Assembly: GCA_947396885.1 (NCBI GenBank)
Contig: OX377203.1
Location: forward strand, 4,898,001-4,962,000
DNA from: Heligmosomoides polygyrus polygyrus
Taxonomy: Eukaryota > Nematoda > Chromadorea > Rhabditida > Heligmosomidae
DNA length: 64,000 nt
Reading direction: 5' to 3'
Shown: piece by piece, positions 22,180 through 34,679 of the stretch
Layout: each line of letters opens with the position of its first letter
Position numbering within the stretch: position 1 is the first letter of the stretch
Made by a program: the position numbers and the translations under genes
The notes under the pieces: generated by a model
Seen by the model: only the letters and a program-made list of their open reading frames with translations
Database searches by the model: none
What the model was told of the DNA's origin: nothing

Positions 22180-24774
22180 GTATGATTTGCAGTAGCAAAC
22201 TTTGCAGCAGCAACGTAAGGTTAGAAACCATACATAGAACCATTTGCAATTTTTTTATGTTTAGGCACCTTGTTCGACGATTACTGTATGACGCCCATCG
22301 GTCCCGGAAAAGGGCAACTTTCGGTTCGTCAGCAATCTACGGCTGTTGCTAAACTACCGTATCGCAGTGAAACAAGTGTTTGAACAGTGATAGCTTGCAC
22401 TGAGTGCACGAAACTTGATGTAAATTTGAAGTTTCGACTTAGGTGGCAAAACAAGAGCGTCTAATATCAGTGTAATGTTTGATGCTACTCTAGTTCATTT
22501 AAGAGCGCTTAGGAAGGATAGTAATACAAGGGTGTTGCGAGATATTTCTGATGCCACCGACAGGTGAAGGAAACTTCATCCGGTATTGAACGGCGGTCAG
22601 TACATTCACTTCTCCCTGCCAAACTCGGTCCATTCTATTCGCGTCATCGTGCATTCAACGAGGGGCGCATGGGGCAGAGCGGTGCCGAAAGCTTGTGTCT
22701 TGGGGAAACAACACTAATGCTCTTAAGAAGAAATCCTGAGACATCTACCTGGGAATGCCGTTGCAAGACGATTGTCAAGTACTCGAACTTTGAATGAGGC
22801 TAAAAGTTGTATCAGCTAAATGGCATATATCGTCTTAAAAAATCGTTAACCTTTCCGATTGTAGATGGACCCAGTGGTAGCAAGTCATCCTCTTTATAAC
22901 CTGGAGTGCAGGGAGCCGTCGATGCACCGTGCCTTTGACAAACGCCTTGAGATTCAAATGTTGCATCGCTGCTGTCAGTTGCACGAAGAGATATGCAGCG
23001 AGACAGTTAACCCCTTGGGCGCAGCCCCTAAGCTAGAATACGAGTAAGAGTAGCGGGTGAGCCGTTAAACATCCTTAGGGAACTTGTGATTATTCTTAAG
23101 ACGTAGAAGAATTACGAGGCTAGTATGTGAACATGCAGGCATGGTGTTGGCAGGTGCTGGAAGCAAGAAATGGAAGTACATATCTAGGGAAGGATGGCTC
23201 AGGATCGTCAAACGTGAGTTCAGTGGTAGTGTTCGGTGGCCCCGCTTACAAGGAAATATACCGTATTGAAATCACCACCGGATTCACTCCGTGGGCATAC
23301 GAGGCAACCGTGGAGCACAAAAACCCCGGGGATGGTATGAACCCCAAGATGTGAATAGGCCCCCTTTTCGGTGGATGGGGGACACTGAACCGCCGATTGA
23401 CGTAAGCTCATAATTGACGGACGGTGAGGAAGCGGCAAGGCTCCGTTCGAAAATCCCCGGAGTTGGTTTGGAGGGCGTACGAGGTCGGCGCCCCGAAGCC
23501 GCGCCCACGCAACCACTTGAGACGAGGACGAAGTAAGAAGTAAGCCGGCGAGACAAGGCACGTGGCAGCCCGCGCGGATCGATAGCGTGCGCGGGAAGGC
23601 TTGACTTCAGGAGCGTCTCATTGTGGTCCCGTGCGGATACGGCAGCCCGCGGGAGTTTGAAATTAGGGGCGATCTGTCGCATTTCTGACAGTATTTCGCG
23701 AGTGACGTGAACAGGATGCGGCAGACAGCGTTCGCGTATTACGTTATCTAAGATTCATCAGCATAGACTCGCGGTTCCGTAGTGGCAGGCAGGCAAGCGC
23801 ACACGGGGGCTATAGTGATCACGTCGCAAGCTCATTTCTTGGATACCACGCCTTAGTAGTAATCTGCTGTCGCAACACTGATAAGATATTTGAATTCTTG
23901 TCTCCGCGTCTTTTTTGTTTGGTATCTTTTAGCCTATCTTTGGTATCTTTTATCCTATCTCGCAAGCGTGGGAGTTCACGTGCGCAGCTCCTTATGCCTC
24001 TCCTACCTTAGCATTATCTAGGTCAGTCTTATTACCAGAACCACATCCAAAACATAAATAGCCGGATGAAGTGAGTACTGCCACCTATTCCGTTCCACTT
24101 CTGGATTCCACTGCTCATTTTCTTCTATTTACCGCTCCTCAATAAATCTATGAAGTTGTCTCTCACCCCAGAAAACAAACTCAGTGTGGCAAGATAGGCG
24201 GCATACACGATATTGCTACACCGGTTTCATTTGCACCACACTCGTGGAAAGGCGGCTGCAGGTGGAAAAAGGTAAGATGAAGCTTTACGCCAGGGACGAC
24301 ATGATGAAGGGGTGATGAATGTTATCGAGAGTAGAGTACGTTCAGCGGAGATCTCACTCTTGTTCTTGATTGTAGGTTGGGTATCTGACCTCATCAGACA
24401 TGACCAACTTAAATTAGCACAGGGATACAGCTTATTTCGACTTTTATAATAAGCGGCAATAGTAAGCGAAGGAGTGAATTAGAAAAATACATCGCGTAAT
24501 TTTAGGAGCACAACTCGATATGTACAGTAACTTTCAAGGCAAGATCGAAAAACGACGAAAAGGCTTCAGAATACTGTGCCACTTCTTCTCCCTTCGATCT
24601 TAGACTTGCCAAACGTGACGGGAAAAATACTATATGTGAATATGGTAAGAATATACCAATTGTTCAACAAGTTTCTTGTTTAAATGTATGGTTCTCACAT
24701 TTGTCGCTGTCGGATTTCTCCGTTTGTCGCATTTGGGGCAACGTCATGGCCAGAATCCGTTAAAAAACCCAATA
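22180..24774. other. Gene 2 intron 1, first part
   Basis: No exon supported. The 22560-23700 stretch has open frames on both strands (22865-23047, 23127-23354, 23284-23682) and raised GC but no motif I recognise; it could be the 5' part of an unidentified retroelement. Confidence 0.35.
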
Positions 24775-24974
24775 NNNNNNNNNNNNNNNNNNNNNNNNNN
24801 NNNNNNNNNNNNNNNNNNNNNNNNNNNNNNNNNNNNNNNNNNNNNNNNNNNNNNNNNNNNNNNNNNNNNNNNNNNNNNNNNNNNNNNNNNNNNNNNNNNN
24901 NNNNNNNNNNNNNNNNNNNNNNNNNNNNNNNNNNNNNNNNNNNNNNNNNNNNNNNNNNNNNNNNNNNNNNNNNN
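24775..24974. other. Assembly gap (200 N)
   Basis: A run of exactly 200 N. Open frames reported through it are artefacts. Confidence 0.99.
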
Positions 24975-25384
24975 TATAGCACTGTCATAACAGTCCCTAC
25001 AGAAGTCTGGTCCCTTATATTTAATACAAGTGCTACGACACGCCTAACGGCGTGTCTCGCACTTGCCCGCTTCGCGGGGTTATAGGTTTAAGCCTTGTGA
25101 TCAGAAAATACCTCACACAAAGTACGTATGATCTTCAAAACAATTTTGTTAACAGAACAACAAAAAGACAACATTTGCTGAAGCATCTCGGTGAATACTA
25201 CGTTTCGTATCGACTTGAGTCCTGGTGTTAACCAAATTTTCAGATGGGACTTTTGTCGAACTCTCGAGCACACCACCTACAGTTGACCATGAGAAAATAC
25301 TGGACTGGGGAGATATACACAGAGGCGTACCTGGCGCGGATAAAGTTTTCCGTTCAACATGGGATAATGCTGAGTTCTACATGC

Positions 25385-25870
25385 GGCCGGTCGTCGTACG
25401 ACGGCGTTGTGACTCTGCTTCCTTACTTTTCGATTTTCTGACTCCAGACGGTTGTGGTGCAACGAAGGGAACCCGTCTTCTGGATCCAGGCGCTTAGAAA
25501 CGCGCGCAGACGCTGTTGTGCCATGCATGAGAAGGCCGCGCTTCCTCTGCTGCAGAAGCATCTCATGCTCAATTCTGAATGCGATCCCTCGTCGTATGAC
25601 GACGGCGTCTCCTCTTCTGACTTCAGAAGGTTGTGGTGCGACGAAGGGAACCCGTCTTCTGGATTCAGGCACTCAGAAACGCGCGCAGACGCCGTTGTGT
25701 CAAGCAGGAGGAGGATGTACTTCCTCTGATGCAACAATATCCCATGTTGAACGACAGACGTTGTCCGCGCGAGGTACGCGGAGGCGTCGCAAGGGATTCC
25801 ATGAGATTGCACGTGGTTCCACGAGGCGTATCTCAGCCACGCTTCCAACCTGAGTGAGATACGCCTCATC
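25385..25870. repeat. Tandem repeat, about 180-190 bp unit
   Basis: GGTTGTGGTGCAACGAAGGG (25451) recurs as GGTTGTGGTGCGACGAAGGG (25630), each followed by AACCCGTCTTCTGGAT, AAACGCGCGCAGACGC and a TCGTCGTACGACGGCG-like word. About two and a half units. Related single pieces lie at 54110-54180 and 54655-54830. Confidence 0.75.
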
Positions 25871-25894
25871 ATCTACAGGCAGGGAGCTAACTCG

Positions 25895-25895
<1 letters not shown>

Positions 25896-25937
<42 letters not shown>

Positions 25938-25980
25938 TTATCTATATATATATATATATATATAATATTTCTTATCTCGG
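25896..25980. repeat. TA microsatellite
   Basis: Two (TA)n blocks, each followed by AATATTTCTTATCT. Confidence 0.95.
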
Positions 25981-26501
25981 CTGGTAACGACTCCAAGAAA
26001 ACATGAAGCACTTTGATAAAACCAATAGCATTAATGGTGACGAACAAACGTTATTGAGAAAACATTAAAACCCTACAAAGAAACTAAAGGAGCTACTCAA
26101 CTTGTGGTGCTCTGAGGGCGTGAAAGGCGCAACCTCTGTCTCTAAAACGTCCGTGCGCAGAAGAGCTCAGGCATATCATTGCGCAGTCTCACACCTACCG
26201 CTAGTTTAGACGAGAAGCTGCTACTCCCCTTTGTCTACGATAGTAAACGTCAAACTGCCTTATTTTCCTGATTTGTTTGGTCTGAGGGTACACAATGGTT
26301 GTGGGGACTCTGCTAGTGCAGTAAATGTTAAGTAGAAACTAAACTGAGGAGTCATGCCAGATAAGCTTTTACAGGCGTGTATCCAAACTCTATTTCTAGC
26401 TGATTGGCTCGGGGAGCACCCTTGCTTAGGTACTCATAAGAAACTACAATGCGTAAGGATAATTCTTCTTCTGATAAGGTGTACACAGCAAGATTTTTCA
26501 G
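25981..26501. other. Gene 2 intron 1, last part
   Basis: No exon or repeat recognised. Confidence 0.4.
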
Positions 26502-26657
26502 AAAGACCATCACCAGATTGTGAAGGGAGTGAAATTCCTCTTGACGGTAAATGCTACTCGGTCAGAGGTAGTGGTACATTCGATGGCTACACAGAAGGAT
26601 GCGGGAATTACCAACGCGCTGAGCTGACAAACAGGGATGATATTATCTGGATCGTTA
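26502..26657 (+). CDS. Gene 2: CTLD N-terminal exon (156 nt)
   Basis: Acceptor GATTTTTCAG, donor GTGAGT, phase 1 in and out. It reads RPSPDCEGSEIPLDGKCYSV, RGSGTFDGYTEGCGN, then LTNRDDIIWIV. Length, phases and motif match the gene 1 exon at 5225-5380. C..GKCY and the following C and N.(D/E)...WI stretch are the usual opening of a CTLD. It joins the signal exon and the exon at 38871 without a phase problem. The 12-kb intron after it is filled with nested repeats. A secreted role is likely; the ligand is unknown. Confidence 0.8.
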
Positions 26658-28027
26658 GTGAGTTCTTGTCAAGTAGACAGCCGTCTCTCAACTTCTTTTA
26701 TGAGTGCGTGTAGCAGTTTAAGAGGACAAGGAGCGCTTGCATTCTTCTCCTTCGTCCCTCTGCCGTACTCTTAAGATCGCTCCATAGCATAGTAAATGCT
26801 TAGAACACCAAAGCGTTTTTCCCCTCTTCAGCTCGCTAGCGAAATGACCGTTGCTTCACTCAGTAGCGCAATGGTTGTTTACCACCACGAAAGAAGACCT
26901 ATTTTGTTTTGATTACAAGTGTCAGCATCAAGCCCAGGTGGTATCCCGAATAACCCATTAGTCGAAATGCTCGCAGAAACCTACGAATACAATGCCAGCG
27001 AGACTGTTTGAGTCATCCACTCTTCCATGCCGAGCATGGAATCGTCACGACCTGACAGATTCATTGCGTCAGCCTCTGTGCCCGCAGTGCTGTGTCACAC
27101 GACGCATTTAAATTGAAGGAGACGAGATGGTCGTGTTGCGCCTATCGCCTTCCGCGTGCACGGTCGCTTATACTTGGTAATAATTACAATACAATATGCG
27201 GTGATAAGGTCATAGCATATAGTCCCTTCATTTTCGCTTTTGGAAGAATAAGAAAGATTACTCAATCAGGCTTTCACAATTTCCTCTTAAGTTACTATAT
27301 ACGTCGTGAATATGTTCATCTACGCATTTTCAGAATGAGGTGTTATTCTGTCCGCAGATGAATCATCATCCAGTAGTTGTAGGATTACACAATAATAGCA
27401 CATTACATAGAACATTAAGTATGGTTACAGGCGAGTTAGTGTTGTCAGTGCGATAAACTGCCTTACCTAAATCCTAACCGAGGAAGCGGAGGAAGATATC
27501 CGATGTCCAAAAAGTAGAATTGTAAACTCCTTTTCCATGTGATCTATCCGGACGCGTCGTCCCACAGTGTCTTGCCGATGAGGTGGCATCGGCCGGCCTA
27601 GAAGCGTGAGACAGTTGCTAACGAAAGCAGTCTATCAGAGCACACAGCCTGTTGCAACACTCGGGATACGTATTGACCGTGCTGTGCTTTCGCGACGAGG
27701 TACGCCGCTCTTTCGCACCCGTTCCGGATGCCCATCGTGGGATCTTATTTCTCCACCATACCCTATTCAATATTAGAGCAGCACCAAGTGAACGATATGG
27801 GGCCAATCAGCCCTCCGCTCGCTTTCACGTTCTCATACAATAACCAACAACCGACCTGGAGTATTTCTATTCTATTTGTCTTAGTCTATCGTATTTTGCT
27901 CAATAAGTGACCGTAATAGTTCTGTTTTATCTATCACATGTGCCTGTGGATAGGAAGTAAATGAGTGAGTTACAGTTGTACCACGTTTGCCACAATGTGT
28001 GTAGCATATTACATGTCAGCCGTCCGT
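26658..28027. other. Gene 2 intron 2, first part
   Basis: No exon or repeat supported. Open frames near 27092-27361 and 27652-27843 have no motif. Confidence 0.4.
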
Positions 28028-28354
28028 CAAAAAAGCGAAAAAATGGACGACATCCACAAAAACGATAATTTGCCCAATATCGATTGATGGCGATCGACAG
28101 TTCAGAAACAAACTTTGGATTCGTGTTCAGCGATCTCGATTACCCCAGGGCCGAAGTTTCATGCCGCTTGAACGACATCCACAAAAATCGATATTATCGA
28201 TCGATATCGATTGGTCGACTCCAGATTCTTGTTCAGCGACCCAGATTACCCCCAGGGTTGAAGTTTCGTGCCGCTTGAACGTCATCCTCAAAAAATCGAT
28301 AATATCGATCGATATCGATTGCCTCCAAAACCCCTCCCATCGATGATCATCTAA

Positions 28355-28560
28355 ATGCCCAGGCACGGTTGCCGACGTGTTCGGCACGTCTACGGCTCGC
28401 CAGGCACGGTTGCAGACGTGTTCGGCACGTCTACGGCTCGCCATGCACGGTTGCCGAGGGGTTCGGTACGTCTACGGCTCACTATGCACGGTTGCCGACG
28501 TGTTCGGCACGTCTACGGCTCGCCATGCACGGTTGCCGAAGTGTTCGGCTACTCAGTGCC
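28355..28560. repeat. 42-bp minisatellite, left arm
   Basis: Five units built on GCACGGTTGCCGACGTGTTC and GGCACGTCTACGGCTCGCCA, with point differences. The phase-independent open frames in it are repeat artefacts. Confidence 0.9.
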
Positions 28561-28689
28561 TCCATTCCAGTTGTGACGAAAACACGCACGCACGCACACA
28601 CACACGCTTGTTCCTTTATATATAGTAGGATTGGCTTTGACTTCATTGAAGCAGATTGCTGCTATCCTGCTGTGCATGTCTGTCTCTCA

Positions 28690-29036
28690 TCGTCTCCGTG
28701 TTGACCCTTAACCGATGAACAGGAGGATTAGTGGAGAGTCTGAAAAGGTGGGTAAGGGCCGAAGCTGGTGTTCCACCATGCAAGTTATCAATACGGGAGT
28801 ACAGGGCTAGGGACCCAAGGGGCCCCTTCCCGATGGGTCGGATTAACTCCTGGTGACCCTAGGGGCAAAAAAAGGCTGTACGAGCAGGGCTCACCAATGG
28901 TTGCCGGTTGCCGATCACGACAAGGGTTCAGGGATCGTTATGCTAAACGAAACTGCCGAACCTGTCTAAGTAAGCCTCACAACGAATTTGCAGCTTTAAG
29001 GTGATCCATCTCATGCGTTCTGAGTTTGAGCTTTCG
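28690..29036. other. Unclassified segment
   Basis: Holds an open frame at 28768-29004 and a word GGTTGCCGGTTGCCGATCAC. No family recognised; it may be the 5' region of an unidentified retroelement. Confidence 0.3.
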
Positions 29037-29186
29037 AGGACCGGATTCATCAACAGTTAAACTCACGGATCTGCTGAGAATCAGGGGAAGAGTGTAAGGG
29101 TGGAAGATGGATGCTTAATCGCGGGTATCTCTACTATTTATACCCCGATTCCCCTTGGGTTTAATCGTAGATGAATCCGGCCTCTG
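29037..29186. mobile_element. Hairpin MITE, GGATTCATCAAC family
   Basis: TIRs AGGACCGGATTCATCAAC and GATGAATCCGGCCTC flank about 110 bases that differ from the 4923 copy, so only the ends are shared. Confidence 0.8.
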
Positions 29187-29557
29187 AACAACCGCCTATG
29201 ACTTTATCAAAGATTCCCATTGGAGGACATTCTTCTTCGATACCTTGGTTGACACTCGTTATGACTGGTCGTTCGACGTCGATTACTCTTACTATTTTAT
29301 GCGGTTATATTTATTATTTCATTTATGCTAGAGCGCCGCTTATCCTAGATTTGTCCATAGAAGCCTGGATCTCAAACAGCCGCTTACCACACTGTATTAG
29401 TTCGGATGTAGGTGAGGCAGTCTATCGCACTGAATAGTGACTCGCCTAAAATTTTTCTAAGTGTTTAGTGGTTGTTATTATCACCATTGCAACCTCACGA
29501 CTAATTTGTTGCTCCATATTATGTTTGAACCACTTATAGATATTGGATTGGAATCTA

Positions 29558-30831
29558 TTAGGGTGTCCCATAACTTTCTGGGCTATCATATCATCTTTAT
29601 TAAAAGTTATTACAACAGGATAATGATCAAGGGTAGTCAAATGATATATTCTCTATCTGTGGCCACAACCTTTCTCCAACGATTGGGCACAGAGTTGTTT
29701 GCATTCTACCAGAAAGAAGCTGGCCTGCTGCCGATCCATTCGTCGATTGCGCACTGAACCTTTTGACGTTACGAGCATCGTTTGTTCATGGAAAAAAGAG
29801 CAAGACCTCTAAATGCAGCATAGCCACAAGGGCTGATATCTGGTGAATACGCAGGATGTGCCGCAATTTAGATAAACTCCTTTCCCACCGCCTCCTGCGT
29901 TCGTTTCGTTCGATGCGGTCGCGCATTATACATTAACACACGAATAGTACCGAATCTTGGGTATTCTCAAGCAGCTTACCCTTCGTGTCCAGCATATCTT
30001 CAATGAACAAGTCTGCTGTAATCGTCTGCCCATCCGGCAAAAGCGAGTAGTGCAGGACTTCCCGACTCGTGAACCAAAATGAAGGCAAAATCTTCTTCCC
30101 ATGTGGTGACGGCTTCGGAATTCGTTCTGGTTTTGTGTGCTTCAGAAGCCACTGGATCATCCGTGTGGTGTTATCATACATGCACCACTTCTCGTCCTGT
30201 GCCACAATCGTGTCCAGCCACGCAGTCGTTTTTGCGCGGTTGAGATTATTCTGACAGGTGACCACTCACTCTCACCTCTGAGACGGAGTCAGTGCATACA
30301 GGATCCATCCTGGCAAGACTGCCCTTCTTCCGCTTTGTTTCAGGTAACGATGAACAGTGCCACATGGAGTACTGATAGCCTTAGATATCGTCCTTACGCT
30401 TCTGGCAGGTTGCCTCCTGACTGCTGCAAGCACTCGCCGTTCATTCGGTCCGATCGCTCTTCCAGTATGCTTCTTGTCCGTAATGCTGTACATTCCCTTC
30501 CGGAAATGATTGAGCCAAGTTTCACACGTGAACTTGCTGCGCACCTCAGGACCTAACAAAGCAACGATACCTTTGTGAGCAGCGTACGCAGACTGTCCAG
30601 AACGGGAGTGATGAAGAAACAAGTCGCGATACGTCGATTTCTGCTCCATTTTTGATAAATTGCCAAAGTGCGGGCAGCAGGCCGATAGAGGTAATCAATA
30701 TCCTATTGCGAAACATATTCGAATCGCCTTCTTCTGCCAAGAGAACATCCCGTTTGGATCTTGTATAAAGAAGTTATAACGCGCTAAACACTTATGGTTC
30801 AAATAGCCCAGAAAATTATGGGACACCCTAA
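29558..30831 (-). mobile_element. Mariner element (1274 bp) with dead transposase
   Basis: TIRs TTAGGGTGTCCCATAACTTT and, reversed, TTAGGGTGTCCCATAATTTT, flanked by TA on both sides. On the minus strand the transposase starts at 30649 (MEQKSTYRDLFLHHSRSGQS) with the helix-turn-helix region (FTCETWLNHFRKGMYSITDK, RRQPARSVRTISKAISTPCG). It then frameshifts near 30270 and continues with VAQDEKWCMYDN (first catalytic D) and KKILPSFWFTSREVLHYSLL, PDGQTITADL. After 29940 stops break the last third. Near full length for a mariner, but not able to encode an active enzyme. Confidence 0.92.
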
Positions 30832-31330
30832 TATGAAACAACATATTGATAACACTTCCTACTCCTCCAAAGGTAGAAACGAGAAGGTAATATGTGTGCC
30901 ATTGTCTTCCAAGCTTCACCACATATAAGCTTGCATCCATGCTTGCGAACAGAGGTGGAACCATCAGAGTTAGACCCTCCAGCTCCTCTCTATGGGTGGG
31001 CTCAATTCAATCGGTCAACCAATCGTTGTATAAAGCACGAGATGTATTATTTAGTTGAACGAAGCTGGCGTAGAAACTTCATCAGCAGAAGCTACTTCTC
31101 AGTCACGACATTTTAAAAAGAAGAATGCGACACACAACAGCTTATAAAGATAACTCATTTAAGACTTCAACAATGCATTCCATGACGACATTTGGACTGA
31201 TAATAGACCTGACTCTGTAGAAAGTATATCTCCTATCTGGATAAAAACAAATCGAAAAAGTAAGTGGTTTCTAAGAATCGAAAAAGTTAGTAGAAGATAA
31301 TAGCAGGTGACTTGTATCTGATATAACATT

Positions 31331-32420
31331 TTATTTATTTATTTATTTATGCGCCCAAAGGCGCGCTATTACCATACATCAAAGAATAGTAGGCAAAACT
31401 CTTAAACTTAACAGTAGACACTTCAAAATTCAAAAATGACTACAAACTAGAAAAAAGCTAATATAAAACTGAAGAACAATCATTCCGAGCGCTCGCTTAC
31501 AATAAGCGCTATACGTAAATTTTGTAGACAAAAGGAGACAGTGCAGGAGGGACATGCTGGGAATGATCACGACAAACGACTGAAGACAACAATAGAATTT
31601 GCATATGCATTTTTCCAGTAACAAAAGTCTGACAATGAGAGACATCAATACGCTTACAGCCCACACCAAAGGATAAGAGATTGGTGGTGCCCTCCCCTGA
31701 TAACGCTCCTAGGAGCTGATCAGCGAATGAACGAAGCATAGCTATAACTGCTAAACTTGCCTGGTAGCCGGGCTAAGCCTAAGAGATGTATCCAGTCATA
31801 AGTTGAGTTGATGGGTTTTAAAAGCATAGCATATACTGTTTAGCTTAGAAGAAAACACCATCAGATTTATTTACTATAACTGCCCAGCAATTTGCTTAGC
31901 TGCTTGACGCCCTGAATAAAGTTAAAAAGACCGAAAATAAACAGAAGCATAGAACTCGGAATGCTCCTCTACAGAATTATACTAGCTAACACTTATCAGA
32001 GACGCCAATAGCAGATAGAATGTTTTCTTTAACGCAGTTTTGAATTGTGAGGACGTTTGGCACTGAGCTGTCTGTTTCCCAGCTGGAGGAAGACGTTCAA
32101 ACCATTTCATACAGCGATCTTAGTAGATAACGGCCCGAAATGTGATGGTCCAAGTTGAAGCATCCGCGTCTCCAATGCGATGGTCGGAAGCGCCAGTAGT
32201 TTGATGGCAGTAGTCAAAGATCCCTTTTTAGAAGCTTAAATGCAAAAATTAAGTCACGAAAGATCCTAAGGCAATAAAGAGTTTTCGGTCCTAAGTGTCG
32301 AAGTCTTTCTCTGTATACCGGCATGGACATTGAGCCTCCTTGATTATGAAGCATTCGAAATACTCTGAGATACAGAATTAAATATGGACAAATAATAATA
32401 ATAATAAAACATATTAATGA
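31331..32420 (-). pseudogene. LINE 3' end with TAAA tail
   Basis: Minus-strand reading gives YRERLRHLGPKTLYCLRIFR and DLIFAFKLLKRDL, then HWRRGCFNLDHHISGRYLLR and SLYEMV, a pattern typical of the C-terminus of CR1-like LINE proteins (short leader, LDL.FK-like stretch, then RG..L). A 3' untranslated part follows and ends in TAAATAAATAAATAAA at 31346-31331. Stops and frameshifts are present. The clade is inferred from pattern only. Confidence 0.6.
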
Positions 32421-33289
32421 AATACAACATGCCCTCATTCCTTGTTATACTGCCAACACTGAGATCAAAACTTTCGTTTTTTGATTTTGCTACCACGTTA
32501 TTGGCTTAAAGAATAAATAAACAAACATAAATAAATAGAATAATGGTAAAAGATAGCGAAAGAAGTCTTTTACCAATCGATTTTGAGATGGACCGCGTGC
32601 TCTCCATGCTATGTGCTCCATAGCATGTACCATTCCTTACTTCTGATAAGCAATGAGAAATTCATGCATATTGATTAGCATTTCTACATTTGTAATCAGA
32701 CTTATAATCCTAAGGTAATAGTGTGACAATAATATTTGTAGAAGTACGATTTACGCAGCCGATCGTTTTTGAACAAATAAAGGAAAGGCTTTGCAGTCAC
32801 AAGGCAATTGTTTTGTTAAAGAGTCGCCGCAAAATCGATTTTTCTATAAAATGTTATAATTTAGGACGAGGTGGAAGCGAAGCATTGAAAGCTGAAATGA
32901 AAGAAAGTATCAGAATGTCAAGATATAGAAGATGCTCTTGATCCATTTTTATTCAAATCACAGTTCAACAAGGAAACAGTTTTATTCCATGACATCCTTC
33001 AACCATTATCAATGAACATTCCCCATCGGGCGCGCAGTGAATGATCTTACCTATATATAATCGGCTAATGTCACGTGTCCGTCACGGTGAGGGGGACTGA
33101 AGCCAAGAGATGTCTAGGACAGTGCGACGTATGTCAGCCGGGTTTTATTTCAGCTTAACCATGGGCAATTGCTGGCGAACTTATAACTTGGCGGCGGATC
33201 ACCCAAGTTCACGATATATTCAGCGGGTAGCGCGTCAGAACATGAATGGGGAGCAAGTGCGGAGCGTAAGGACTCAGAGGACGTGCTGA
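32421..33289. other. Interior of composite, nothing recognised
   Basis: AT-rich sequence with a short TAATAATAATAATAA run just before it. An open frame at 32723-32941 shows no motif. Confidence 0.4.
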
Positions 33290-33299
33290 AGACGTCGTC

Positions 33300-33520
33300 C
33301 AACGTGCGTAGGGATTCAGAAGAAGTGCCGAACACAGCGGTAACCGTGCATGGCGAGCCTAGACGTGCCGAACACGTCGACAACCGTGCATGGCGAGCCG
33401 TAGACGTACCGAACATGTCGGCAACCGTGCATGGCGAGCCGTAGACATGCCGAACACGTCGGCACCCGTGCACGACGAGCCGTAGACGTGCCGAACACGT
33501 CGGCAACCGTGCATGGGTAT
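33300..33520. repeat. 42-bp minisatellite, right arm (inverted)
   Basis: Five units of CCGAACACGTCGGCAACCGT and GCATGGCGAGCCGTAGACGT, the reverse complement of the 28355 array. Confidence 0.9.
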
Positions 33521-33719
33521 TTAGACGGTCATTGACGGGAGGCGCTCACAGCAGAGGAGGCAATCGATATCGATCGATATTATCGATTTTTTGAATATGG
33601 CGTTCAAGGGTCACGAAACTTCAGCCTTGGGGGTAATCGAAGTCGCTGAACCCGGATCTGAGGTTTGTTTTGAGGTATCGATCACCATCAATCAATATTG
33701 ATCAAATTATACATGGACC

Positions 33720-34530
33720 AGCGTCCGTCGCCGGCTTCGCCGGCGCCGTACGCTGGACGTGCGGGCCACGCCAGGCTTGCCGGCTTCGCCGGCTTCGGGT
33801 ATGGTGGGCCACGCTGGGAACGTAGCCCAAACCTAGCTGGAGATGCTGGACGTGCGGGCCACGCTGGGAACGTAGCCCAAACCTAGCTGGGGATGCTTCC
33901 TCAGCCAGCGTCCGTCGCAGGCTTCGCCGGCGCCGTACGCTGGACGTGCGGGCCACGCCAGGCTTCGCCGGGCTTCGGGTATGGCGGGCCACGCCAGGCT
34001 TCGCCGGCTTCGGATATGGCGGGCCACGCTGGGAACGTAGCCCAAACCTAGCTGGGGATGCTTCCTCAGGCTTCGGATATGGCGGGCCATGCTGGGAACG
34101 TAGCCCAAACCTAGCTGGGGATGCTGGACGTGCGGGCCACGCCAGGCTTCGCCGGCTTCGGGTATGGCGGGCCACGCTGGGAACGTAGCCCAAACCTAGC
34201 TGGGGATGCTTCCTCAGCCAGCGTCCGTCGCCGGCTTCGGGTATGGCGGGCCACGCTGGGAACGTAGCCCGAACCTAGCTGGGGATGCTTCCTCAGCCAG
34301 CGTCCGTCGCCGGCTTCGCCGGCGCCGTACGCTGGACGTGCGGGCCACGTCAGGCTTCGCCGGCTTCGGATATGGCGGGCCACGCTGGGAACGTAGCCCA
34401 AACCTAGCTGGGGATGCTGGACGTGCGGGCCACGCCAGGCTTGCCGGCTTCGCCGGCTTCGGATATGGCGGGCCACGCTGGGAACGTAGTAGCCCAAACC
34501 TAGCTGGGGATGCTTCCTCAGGCGAAAATG
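33720..34530. repeat. GC-rich complex minisatellite
   Basis: Repeated blocks GGGCCACGCTGGGAACGTAG, CCCAAACCTAGCTGGGGATG and GGCTTCGCCGGCTTCGG in varying order. Because the repeat has few stop words, open frames of up to about 160 codons appear on both strands; they carry repetitive Pro/Arg/Gly peptides and are not called as genes. Confidence 0.92.
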
Positions 34531-34679
34531 AAGGAGAAATGAAGTGTAATGGTGGATAAACCCGTACGAAGCGGAAATGTACGCCCAACAGATACGCGTT
34601 TGGGAACCTCATCGACTGTTCTTTGGTTTGCACCGCTCTGGCAGTTTCAACATGTCTGCAGTTCATGCGTCGTAAACAG

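Larger units (their letters stand above)
28028..33715. repeat. Composite with inverted minisatellite arms
   Basis: The left arm (28028-28560) carries AATCGATATTATCGATCGAT-type words and then 42-bp tandem units; the right arm (33290-33715) is its inverted match with the same 42-bp units and then CGATATCGATCGATATTATC. Words such as CCCCAGGGCCGAAGTTTC and GAAACTTCAGCCTTGGGGG pair across 5 kb. The enclosed DNA holds a MITE, a mariner and a LINE end. No transposase of its own is found. Confidence 0.65.

Noticed and set aside
24676..25085. Open frames through the N run
   Set aside because: Artefacts of the assembly gap.
28355..28560. Possible CRISPR-like array
   Set aside because: Units are contiguous with no unique spacers, and the genome is eukaryotic.
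28355..28704. Open frames with repeated Arg/His/Ala text in three frames
   Set aside because: Produced by the 42-bp tandem unit, whose length is a multiple of three so every frame stays open.
33702..34666. Long overlapping open frames on both strands (up to 163 codons)
   Set aside because: They lie in a GC-rich minisatellite; the peptides are repetitive on both strands, the sign of repeat composition and not of a gene.
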